Of a stretch of DNA of 64,000 bases, positions 39,557-49,366 are shown in pieces (position 1 is the first letter of the stretch; each line of letters opens with the position of its first letter). The position numbers and the translations under genes are program-made. The notes under the pieces were generated by a model. That model did no database searches. It was given only the letters and a program-made list of their open reading frames with translations, and had not been told where the DNA came from. The DNA comes from Lingula anatina. Lineage: Eukaryota > Brachiopoda > Lingulata > Lingulida > Lingulidae. The stretch covers positions 250,986-314,985 of the forward strand of contig NW_019775347.1 in the NCBI RefSeq assembly GCF_001039355.2. Reading direction: 5' to 3'.

Positions 39557-41344
39557 ATGATGTTGATTCCATCAGTAACTGCCGACAACAGTACCTCGGA
39601 ACAATTTGCCAATTTCTCATCCATTTTTCTCGAATCAAAGAACAGCACATGGGTGCAGAGGTACAATGGGGTGCCCCTGGTGCTTGTTTCCATCTGTTTC
39701 TTTGCCATGATCCTGTGGACAGTGGTGGGGAACATCTTGGTTTGGGCTGCCCTCTGCAGGTACACCTCACTGAGGAACATTAACAATTACCTCATTGGTA
39801 ACTTGGCAGTGAGTGATTTCCTCTTGGCTGTGACAGTGCTACCATTCTCTGCAGTCTATGACATGCTGGGACACTGGGTATTTGGGAAAGTCATGTGTAT
39901 CACCTGGCTCTCTGTGGATGTCCTCATCTGTACTGCCTCCATATGGGGACTGTGTGTCATAGCAGTGGATCGGTTCACAGCAACAGTCTACCCTGTGTGG
40001 TACAGAGAGCGCCAATCAGTTAACAGAGCAGCTGCCTACATTGCCTTTGTGTGGATTTTTTCCATTGCTATTTCTGTGCCACCGTTCTTTATGTGGGATG
40101 ACATGCAAAACAATGACTTTTTGGACTATGACCAGAACGGCAAGCTACAGTGCATTTTGTTCAGAGATCATGGTTATGTCATGTACTCTGCATCAGGATC
40201 ATTTCTTATTCCATTTATCCTCATGTTGTTAATTTACATCAAGATATTCTTTGAGTTACAAAAACGGGCACGCAAACTAAGACGCGCAAGAATGGTGCAT
40301 AATCGTGCAGCGAGCAAACGCAGCTCGTGCACTCCATCTGCAAAGAGCATCCCCAGTATTGAGCTGGAACCGGCCACGCAGGACCTCCATACTCAAGCAG
40401 ATAGCTCCAATATGACATCAGGAGACTCCTCAAGTATTGGAAGCAATGAGAGCACACCACCACCTAGTCCAAGTGATACTGTGGAGTCGCCAGCCTCTCC
40501 AGCCTTCTCTACCGACACCAATAACTTCTCTGCCTTCACTGACAGTAAATCTGACGGCACGGGGAATAATAATCATGGAGGACTGCTCGTTATACCAGCA
40601 AAGGACATGTTACGTCCCGTGATAAAACGCAGTCCATCTCCAGACAGGAAACTGTGTAGTAAAGGATCAACACTGGGCTCTATCCAGGAGGAACACTCAC
40701 AGACTAAATCTGCTGACTCAGCATTTTTTGATTTGAGTCATGTAGAGATTTCTAATTCAGAATTTTCCACCACTCAGTGTAATACTGAGATGACGTATGC
40801 TGAGAGTGGTGGCTCACCAAGCTCCCTGTCTAAGAAAACAAGAGGCAGGACTGATTCCCTGGCCTCACAGACAAATGGTAGTATGGAGAAACAGAAAAAA
40901 TCAGAAAGAAAAGTTAGTTTAAATTTGCCACAGAAACCAAAACCAATTAAAGGATCAAAATCAAACGGACATACACCTGTTGGAAAAAGGCACAGGTCAA
41001 AGTTAAGAGCAAATAAACTGAAATCTTCCTTAAATTCCTCTACATTAGTATCTCACCAGCAACGTCGCTTTGAGTATCGCGAGATGCGAGCTACGAAGCG
41101 CATGGCATTGATCGTAGCCTGCTTTATCGTATGCTGGCTCCCATTCTTTGCCATGTATATTACCCGCAGTTGGTGCAAAGACTGCAATATTGATGTGAAC
41201 TTGCAGACATTTCTCATTTGGCTGGGCTATGCCAACTCTGCACTGAACCCTATACTGTATACCCTTTTCAACAAAGACTTCAGGAGAGCATTTCAACACA
41301 TAATTTGCTGCACAAAGGCAGGACCACATCAACGCAGGAGGTGA
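39557..41344 (+). CDS. Aminergic class A GPCR, octopamine/dopamine D2/alpha-adrenergic-like
   Basis: Complete 595-residue seven-helix receptor, expected at the plasma membrane. Seen: N-terminal sequons N11, N19 and N29; TM1 about 41-66 with N59 (1.50); TM2 with D87 (2.50); C114 (3.25) able to pair with C199 in loop 2; D121 (3.32), the amine counter-ion, in WLSVDVLICTASI; D138-R139-F140 in place of DRY; W166 (4.50); TM5 with S211 (5.42), S215 (5.46), P219 and Y227; TM6 C526-W527-L-P529-F530-F531; loop 3 C540/C543; TM7 W555, Y558, N564-P565-I-L-Y568; short helix 8 with C584-C585, likely palmitoylated. Intracellular loop 3 runs about 233-508, rich in Ser/Pro and basic residues. The two TM5 serines suggest a catechol or phenol amine ligand. 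WLSVDV and the CKDC loop recall alpha1-like octopamine receptors; RARKLRRAR after TM5 and DRF recall insect D2-like receptors. Subtype is unresolved. The coding region has no intron. An in-frame TAA at 39476 bounds the start; ATG at 39557 and 39560 are both possible. Confidence 0.96.
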   Translation: MMLIPSVTADNSTSEQFANFSSIFLESKNSTWVQRYNGVPLVLVSICFFAMILWTVVGNILVWAALCRYTSLRNINNYLIGNLAVSDFLLAVTVLPFSAVYDMLGHWVFGKVMCITWLSVDVLICTASIWGLCVIAVDRFTATVYPVWYRERQSVNRAAAYIAFVWIFSIAISVPPFFMWDDMQNNDFLDYDQNGKLQCILFRDHGYVMYSASGSFLIPFILMLLIYIKIFFELQKRARKLRRARMVHNRAASKRSSCTPSAKSIPSIELEPATQDLHTQADSSNMTSGDSSSIGSNESTPPPSPSDTVESPASPAFSTDTNNFSAFTDSKSDGTGNNNHGGLLVIPAKDMLRPVIKRSPSPDRKLCSKGSTLGSIQEEHSQTKSADSAFFDLSHVEISNSEFSTTQCNTEMTYAESGGSPSSLSKKTRGRTDSLASQTNGSMEKQKKSERKVSLNLPQKPKPIKGSKSNGHTPVGKRHRSKLRANKLKSSLNSSTLVSHQQRRFEYREMRATKRMALIVACFIVCWLPFFAMYITRSWCKDCNIDVNLQTFLIWLGYANSALNPILYTLFNKDFRRAFQHIICCTKAGPHQRRR

Positions 41345-41459
41345 CACTATGGAAATATTGTGTAATAATTTAATGTAGACAATGTGCAATACCATTATGG
41401 ATTACAGCAGTCGCAACAACTTTATGTCAAGATATATATTTCTTCAACTTAACTGCTTC

Positions 41460-41465
41460 AATAAA
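41460..41465 (+). terminator. Poly(A) signal AATAAA of the GPCR
   Basis: A canonical AATAAA lies 116 bases after the receptor stop codon, giving a short 3' UTR if used. AATAAA is frequent in this AT-rich DNA, so the position rather than the hexamer itself supports it. Later hexamers could give longer 3' UTRs. Confidence 0.5.
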
Positions 41466-43528
41466 AGGAAAGATGTATCCTCCTGTTTTTCATGATCTCT
41501 TTAAGGTCTTTATATTTAAATGTTTTGCTTGGTGATGACTGTTTCGGAAAAAAGCCATAAGACATCCTTACAGTTTATGGTAATGCAATGTGAAGGATTA
41601 CTGGGTTGAAAAATTTAACCTCGGTCATTTGAGAAATGCCAAAGACATAAATGTTCTATCATTTGACTGTTTATCACAAAGGAACTGAATTTTTAGCCAG
41701 GGCAATGACATCCATAGGAGACATAGTAGCCCTGGCAAAGTAATATGGCAGACAATTCTTTAATACTATTGTTGCAGAGCTTCTATTTCGTATGATACGT
41801 CAACCAGTAAAAAAAAATCAGATACTTCTATCTCATAGTTTCCTGTGAAAGAAACCTGTCATGGTGAAATCAATTTACCTCCCTTTCCGTCTTGCAATGC
41901 CCATGGTGCGATTTAACCCCCCATAAATTACAGCCATCTTCTGTCAGTTCGTTCATAGTGCAATCAGATGTCCTATTATAAAGACCTCAATCATGCTGAT
42001 CAAAGGAAGAATCATTACAGCAAATGGTTTCTGCTAGCTGCAGATTTGCCATCATAAATTGCCCAAGTGTTTCAATCACACTTCCTGAGCCTTCTCAAAC
42101 ATTAACATCTCAGTACTTCTCTTTATTCTTAGTTGCTCCTAACCCTCTTGCTATTTAGGATACTGACATGCATTTATGTGGAACTGTAATCCACAGAAAA
42201 AAAAACAACAAACAAATAAACAAACAGGAACTGTAGCACTTTTAAAAGGTTCTGTTGTGATATACCATACCCAAGTGAAAAATATTCAAAAATATCAACA
42301 ATTTTCATTGCGTTCTGTAATCATGTTCTGCTGCTGCTGCAGCTTGCTATTGGTGGAAGTAAATATATTTTCCTACAAAAATATCTGTATCTGTAGTTTA
42401 TTATTTGAATTTTCTTTATCATCTCAAATTGTGATAAAAAATCATTTCCCCAAACTATCTACTGTTGAAGGCAAGATGTAAACCTGAATATATGCATCTA
42501 AAAAATAATGAAACTGAATCTGTAGCCTTAAGAACAAAGACAGTCATCCAAAAAACAAGATGATGGTTGATACTGCTGAAAAATCTGACAAATCAAGTAG
42601 TTTGATGGGATTTGGTCATTAATACAGTTAACCTTAAAGAAAAGTTGATGAACCAGTCTGGTCTGGTTTTTTGTTCACATTACTGGGACTAAGCATGGCA
42701 GGCCTCTGATGACTTCAAACATCACAGTCACATACCAGCACAGCGTTTTACATACAAACAAACGCAAATCTACACGTTATCACTGCTTCTGTCTTCATTA
42801 GATTCTAAACTTATGAAAAGTTGAAGACAAATCAATTGCAAATCTAAATTAACCTTTCCTGTGTTGGCAAAACTCTGTAGGCAATCTCATTAAAAATTCA
42901 TGGAAACAATATATTTGGCAAACATTCTGTTATGTGCTCTGGTTACAACATGGTCTTTACTGAAACGAATTCATCACTGAACAAATACGCATTCTCAGGA
43001 GCTTTTCAATCAATTCACACAGACATTAGCAAAACATAACCATGTTCAAGTATGAATGTTAATGTGGTGTGTTTAATGAATTACAGTAGCAAAAATTAAT
43101 CACAGAATTTCTAAACGTGCTTGAAAACATAATTTAAGTCTTTTTTATTTTTACTTCAAAAGAATTTGCTAGCTTCCTGTGAAGCACACAAAAGATTCAG
43201 TAATCCAGCAAAACCAGAAAAACTCTATTGACCAACATGTATTTTTGCTTTTCCGTTCTATTGCTAAAAGTACAATGAACCTCAAGCCTCCAACCAGAAG
43301 CTTAATAATTCTCAACATATCTCAAAAGCAGTTAACCATCTACTGAAGAGTGAGACAAAAGATCAAAAGCAATATCTTCCACCTGATGAACTGTGTCTGC
43401 AAACCCAGATAATTCCTTCTGTATATCAGAATTTTTACTCATAATTTTCGAACAATGAAATGTTTCATTTTTTAAGGGGAAGTACTCAATGTCAAGTCAA
43501 TGAGCCCTCACGCCCCCCCCCAAATAAA

Positions 43529-43573
<45 letters not shown>

Positions 43574-44619
43574 AATAAAATAAAACATGAGCATATGAAA
43601 AACTTTAAAATAACAGTCTTGACAATAATTTCTATTGTATTATATTAATAACATAGAGAAAAAAAAGGAAAAAAAAGAAGAAAAACATAAAATCATAAAC
43701 ATGTTTTTATTGTATTATTTCATTTATTTGAATGTATACCTTGGTAAATAAAGGAAAATAACAAATTTATTTTTTTTACACATAAAACAAACACCTAATT
43801 TCTGTGTAGTGGACTTGATTTATTTTTTAAAACTTCTAATTTGAAAACAATCAAATAATGCCTCAACTTGTATGACAAATATGTAACATGCATGCATAAC
43901 ATCCATTTCTCTTTGTGTAAAGACCAATACCCATCTGAAGAAAAAAACTATTTTCTCATTTTCTGACATTTACAGAAATATTCTTCTCATAAGACTAATT
44001 GATATGTACTAAGTCTACATGAAATTCCATGAGGAATAATGACTAAAGTAAGGAATTCACACCTCTACCTTGCTTCTTGAACGAAGCCAGTAGGCTAGTT
44101 AATCCCCAGTGATCTTACAATTATTTCATTCAGGATAAAGTATTGCATTCTTTTGATATTCCAAAACACCACAAAATGATAATGGAGAGAACTGAGATAA
44201 AGATCAGAAAAAAGGAAAGGTAGTTTAGCAAAATACCCCAAATCCACATTAAGATTCCACAGCAATTTATTTCCTACACTTCAAAAAGACGAGCTTATCA
44301 TGTCCAATGAAGTATTTTCAACTATCCTATGCCTACTGCATGTGGGAAAAACTGTATCCAATCTGTTTTCAATAATGATGTTTGCAATCTCCATTTTTTT
44401 CCCTTGATATAATGGTATCTGTAAAATGTTCTATTCCACATATTCTACATTCACTTTAAAAGAAATGCAGACAGAAAACATGGCTTTACCATCATATTTA
44501 GGCTTGAAAGAGGGAAAAATTTGGGTCTTCTATTAAAGAACATGTACATTTTTTACATGAACATAAAAAAATTTTTTGGGGGATAACTACAAAATTTATT
44601 AATGATATTTGTATTTTAC

Positions 44620-44621
<2 letters not shown>
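41466..44621. other. GPCR 3' flank, no gene identified
   Basis: A hairpin GCCAGGGC/GCCCTGGC spans about 41697-41738. At 41876-41935 a GC-richer block, read on the - strand, ends GACGGAAAGGGAGGTAAATT, resembling ends of dispersed repeats in molluscs; this is a weak call. Confidence 0.3.
43502..43586. repeat. Poly-C followed by (AAAT)n
   Basis: Nine or ten C residues run directly into about 15 AAAT or AAATA units. Confidence 0.9.
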
Positions 44622-44664
<43 letters not shown>

Positions 44665-44685
44665 TGTGTGTGTGTGTGTGTGTGT
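44622..44685. repeat. (TG)n microsatellite
   Basis: About 31 TG units with one GA interruption near 44663. Confidence 0.95.
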
Positions 44686-46194
44686 TGCATTTTGGTAGCC
44701 TAATGTGGCATTACTTATATTAAGTTCTGTATGACAATCAAAACTAATATCATCACAATTACACAGGCATGAGACCAGTCCTCACTGAAAAACTAGGATT
44801 TACACGATTCACCAGATTTACACGATTCACAAGAATGACCCAAACGACCCTGAAAAAGTCAGAATTCTGACAAAAGTTGCAAAAGTTTCATCCATAATTA
44901 TATGAAGGATAACTTATATCCTTATACAATTTCTGTGGAGATCCTCCTCATATATCATGGACCATTTTTACTCAACTCTGTCAATTAAGCAAAAATAAGC
45001 CTTCTTGTCTACTCAATTCATATTTCTTCTTAAATGTAATTGTCACTGGGCTACTATCTTAGAAATATAATACTACAAGGAATCTTGACATTATTCCATT
45101 TCAGGATATTTCGTGGAAACCTTCAACACATAATCTCATTTAATAATTATTTCCCAAGACAAGTAATGTCATAATGCTATTAGGCAGTCTATCACCAAGA
45201 CTTTTTTTGTTATTCTCTCTTTCATCTGGATTTCATTACGCCAGGGGCACACAGAAAGAGGTCCCAAAATGCTCGTCTATCTGGTCGCCAGAACCATTGG
45301 CATAATCTTCAAATTTGATCACAGAATTGCGTAATTATCATCTCTTGTCTACAAGATATATTACTATTGATCAGGTGCTGCCAAACTGTTTCCAAGGTTA
45401 TATATTCATCTTTTGGGAGACTTAACAACATATGCTTTAAGATATTATAGTAATTTATCTCTTTTACGATTGTGGCACTTTTTTTGTGGCTTGTACTAAG
45501 CACTGACACCATTGTCACAAAGCCTGAGCCAGGGAGGAGTTTCAGGGGATCTGAAAGAACCGTCCTTTTTGCCAAGAAAAGATCTGCTCTTGGTAAAATT
45601 TGATCTAGGTATACAATGATTTCATGGTAAAAGGTCCACTTTTTCAGATAAAGAGCTACCCAGCCCTTTGAAATTGCTGGCTACAGGGCTGCACCATAAT
45701 TTGGCACCTCAAAGTTAGAAAAATACAACATTAAAAATATAGTATTAGTTATTTGCAGTAATAAACAGACGAGTTTACTGTAGTCATATTATTAAATCAT
45801 ACACTACACATTGGCAACTGTTACAATTAAATTGTAAGATCTTCTCCCCTTTTTCTTCTTTTTCATTATTGAAAAAAGTTTCTCAGGCCAGCAATGAATG
45901 CCACCTATCAATATATCTGTCAATATAGAATTAAGTCAGGAAATTATGAATCCTTTATCTAAATCACATTCAAATTGTGGTCTATACACTGACCTTTCAT
46001 ACTACTCTTCAAATGGCCTGATAAAACATTTACAAACTATTGATTGTATACATGATTCCAGTTAATCTTTATTCAAACCACAGTGCTAAAAACAATGTTG
46101 TTGATCACACCATTCATATGATGGGTGGATAATTGACAGAGGCAATCAATTCATAGAAAAATTAAATTGTCTATTAAAAAAGCAGTAATTCAGC
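44686..46194. other. No gene assigned; 88-codon - strand frame
   Basis: The frame at 45309-45575 (-) begins MAKRTVLSDPLKLLPGSGF and looks more protein-like than most here, but I do not recognise it and see no flanking splice sites. At 44799-44836 a 19-base unit (ATTTACACGATTCACCAG-like) is duplicated. Confidence 0.3.
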
Positions 46195-46415
46195 AACTCT
46201 CTCTCTTTCTCTCTCCCACCCTCACTCCCTGTCTTTCTCTCCCTCCCTCTCCTCTTTCTCTCTTCCTCCCTCCCTGTCTTTCTCTCCTTCCCTCCCTCCC
46301 TCCCTCCCTCTCTCTCTTCCTCCCTCCCTCCCTCCCTCTCTCTTTCTCTCTCCCTCTCCCCTGTGTCTGGCTAACNCCCTCTCTCTCTCTCTCTCTCCCT
46401 CCCTCTCTCCCTCTC

Positions 46416-46469
<54 letters not shown>

Positions 46470-46545
46470 CCTCCCACCCTCACTCCCTGTCTCTCTCTCC
46501 CTCCCTCCCACCCTCACTCCCTGTCTCTCTCTCTCTCCCCTACTC
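46195..46545. repeat. CT-rich polypyrimidine tract, about 350 bp
   Basis: Almost pure pyrimidine on the + strand, made of CTCT, CCCT and TTTCTC units with a duplicated CCCACCCTCACTCCCTGTCT block seen near 46217, 46470 and 46507. The only sizeable interruption is GTGTCTGGCTAA around 46363-46374, next to a single ambiguous base (n) at 46376. The Ser/Leu/Pro and Arg/Glu/Gly open frames here are artefacts. Confidence 0.95.
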
Positions 46546-46549
46546 ATCT

Positions 46550-48100
46550 ACTGATTGAGGAAACTACAGGTGAAGTGTCCTTAATGTTAGTTTCTATCTC
46601 TCTGCACTATGTATTCTAGCACTGTAGGACTGCCACTTATAGTACATTCTTATTACCGGCTCTCCCAAATATAATTTTTGAAAATACATAATGTTACAAT
46701 TTCCCATATCTTCAATTTTCTCCTCCGTGCAAATAAAAGACAGGGAAAAATAAAGCACTCCCGTCTTTCATGTAGAAACATGATAATTTGCATGTAAACT
46801 GGGCACTGGGGGGATCTTATTGAAAATATGATTGATAGATGCAATTAATGCTAGTTTGCAAAACTCACTGCTGCACCCTAATCTACAGGTTCAAAATCTA
46901 AACAGCAGAATTGAAATCCAGATCAATATTTACCTTTACTTCAGCCCAGCCTTGCCGGGCCGCTGAACCTAGCTGTTTAAATGACAGAGCAAATTGTATC
47001 ACTTTTATTTGCAATTACAAAATCACTTAATTTGAGTGCTGTCTGTTCATACTTTTCTCTTTGTCAGTCTTTCCATCCACTGGTCTGCTTGTCTGCCTGA
47101 GTGGTTCTGTAGGTGGCTCATTTCTGGGTCCAACATCAATTAAATATGTTTCATATCACAAGGTAAAGACACGTTCAACTACGCAGAAATTAGCATATCA
47201 GTATCCCTTGCCAAAATATCCATCACAATAGATAAAATTAAAAGTATTATCTAAACTTATTTATGAGAACAGTTGCTTTGTAAAAAACGGCTATTTATGA
47301 AACAGAACTCTCTGTGTTATAACAGGTTGTGTAACAGCTTACATTTTGACTACATTTGTCAGACTCTTTATGGAAATGAAAACCACAGAAAAGCTGACAC
47401 ATTCTGCAAAGCTCCTGAAAAACCCAGAAGTTTCTGCCTCTCTGGGATTAATCACTGCCAATCAATTCCTTTCATTTCACAAAAAATAATTTTCAAAGTT
47501 GGCAAATTACAGCAAGTGAACATGTCTCTCCTCAGCTTGGTTGATATTGTGACCTCCCTAATTACTGACTTCATTGTGAAGGTTACAACAGGGAAACTTA
47601 ACTTAGTATACTACATTGTGTGTCACACAATATTTTTTCCAAATAAATACCACTCAAAATTTTGCATTGATAAAATCTGGTCGGCTCTTTGATGTTAGCT
47701 GTTCAAATTAATTATGAATGTGACGATATGCAACATAAAATCAGGACATTAGAAACAGGCAAGAATATGCAACAATTTCCAATTACCAAGTAATAGAAGC
47801 TCTATTTTTTAAAAAAAATTGTGGCATTATGAAGTGGAACACATTACTTTGTGAGTATGTAGTAATTTAATTTTTTCTCATTTATAAAAAAAAACTGCCT
47901 TTCATCTGCTATGATGAAATAAAAACCACTTCTGAAATGTCTGTAACTCTAACAACACTTCCACTTGGTCAAGAGGACTGGTCTTATTCTGCCATTTTTC
48001 AGTTTTTTATCACTATATCACAGCATTAATGAGTCTCAGTTTAGATATGCATGTGATAGTAGTTTAAGTGTTTCCTGGGAGGAGCCTACATGCCACAGAC
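46550..48100. other. No gene assigned
   Basis: A 139-codon + frame at 47273-47692 has no recognised domain. At about 46935-46975 (-) a GC-rich 39-base piece lies between an AG and AAG|GTAAAT, which could be a micro-exon (LGSAARQGWAEVK), but there is no supporting context. Confidence 0.25.
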
Positions 48101-48356
48101 TAAGACTAAGTTCCCATCCCTAGATCGATTTAACAGTCCATTTCCAAGGGGTTTCTCGCTAAATTGCTTTCAGCTTAAGTGGCTTAGATGTCTGGGACAC
48201 CTACTAAAGCTCCTAAATGATAGTTGATTACCCCCTATCAGCTTCAGTAGGGTGACAGACATCTAAGATGCTCAAGTTAATTGCAATTAAGTGAGAATCC
48301 CCTTGGAGATAGTTCGATCCAAAGTTAGTACGATGGGGTCTGGGAATGGTGTCTAA
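48101..48356 (+). mobile_element. Palindromic fold-back MITE, copy 3
   Basis: A 256-bp element. The left end TAAGACTAAGTTCCCATCCC aligns with the inverted right end of copy 2, and the right end TGGGAATGGTGTCTAA matches the common terminus. Both arms carry TTAGATGTCTG-type blocks. The overlapping 107-codon - strand open frame is produced by this element and neighbouring AT-rich DNA and is not a gene. Confidence 0.85.
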
Positions 48357-48871
48357 GCCAAGACTATAGTCACCACTAACATGGAATGGAAAGGAGGATG
48401 GAAGTTTGTGGATGGGGAACATGGAGCTCAACAAGAAAAAATTAAGATGATGCAAGAAACTGACAATGAAAAAAAAAATGCAAATAAAGACAAGACAAAT
48501 AAAAGAATAGAAAACAGATGCACAAAACTTTACACCTACATCTATGAACAAATCTCTTTTCAGGCTAAAAATAACTGGTTACTTTTAGGCATGTTACATT
48601 ATCCAAAATACTGATGGTTCATCTGTTTGTTTTTCACTTAAGCATGACCACTGTGGCATATCAGACTCCAATCTTTTAAAAACCTACAGAGACTAAATAC
48701 TTCAAAAAGGTAAAAGCCCTGACATTACTGCCATTAGAATCTTGGCAATGGGGGAAAGAATCAAAGCCTTTTTTTGGCCCCAAACAAAACTAAAAAAAAA
48801 TGGCACTGGCATGCCTTGCCAAGACATCTGTCAAAATGGTTTCTGCAGGACACATAGGGGCATGTCACGTT

Positions 48872-48874
48872 CAG

Positions 48875-48968
<94 letters not shown>

Positions 48969-48971
48969 CTG
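48872..48971. repeat. TA dinucleotide palindrome with inverted flanks
   Basis: About 40 TA units bounded by CAGCCTTATA on the left and TATAAGGCTG on the right, giving a 100-base perfect palindrome able to form a cruciform. Weaker pairing (CACGTT with GACGAG) extends a few bases outward. The Tyr-Ile open frames here are artefacts. Confidence 0.95.
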
Positions 48972-49142
48972 GACGAGTTCACTATAAGATATACGTAGAC
49001 AACTTAGGGGCCTGTCTATTATGTAATAGAGTCATCTAGTATAGTAAACCAGGCCACGCCTGGTGCAGACTGGATGAGTATAAAAAAGCTCATTGTGCAA
49101 AATAAAAAACATATCAACACATCAAAAACAGACAATTTTAAG

Positions 49143-49366
49143 TCCTTTTTTCACATTGAGCACTACAATTAACTGGACCGGTCCACTTTGACAGGTACAG
49201 TCAGGTAATTACATTACTTGGGGGGGGGGTACTCTCTATCACAAGCTGCTTCATATGCTGCTCTTCAGTATATCAATTGGTATCAGTGCTGAGTGCAGGG
49301 GGGTCTGTAAGGATGACCATCAAGGTGGACCAGTCCAGTTAAGTATACCACTCCATGTAAAAGGGA
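49143..49366. mobile_element. MITE with about 55-bp terminal inverted repeats
   Basis: Ends are CCTTTTTTCACATTGAG on the left and the complement of CCCTTTTACATGGAGTGG on the right. Inside, TTAACTGGACCGGTCCACTT matches the inverted TTAACTGGACTGGTCCACCT. No reading frame. No clear target duplication was found; internal TTAA tetranucleotides sit in the TIRs. Superfamily not assigned. Confidence 0.7.

Noticed and set aside
41045-41395. 116-codon open frame antisense to the GPCR 3' end
   Set aside because: It is the mirror of the receptor coding frame around TM6-TM7, has no domain of its own, and runs past the receptor stop only briefly.
46167-46619. 150-codon Ser/Leu/Pro-rich frame and antisense Arg/Glu/Gly-rich frames
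   Set aside because: They are produced entirely by the CT-rich repeat.
47273-47692. 139-codon + strand frame as a gene
   Set aside because: No ATG-led conserved region, splice context or recognisable domain; the length is near the chance range for this composition.
48742-49039. Tyr-Ile repeat proteins across the TA run
   Set aside because: They are a translation of a dinucleotide repeat in both strands.
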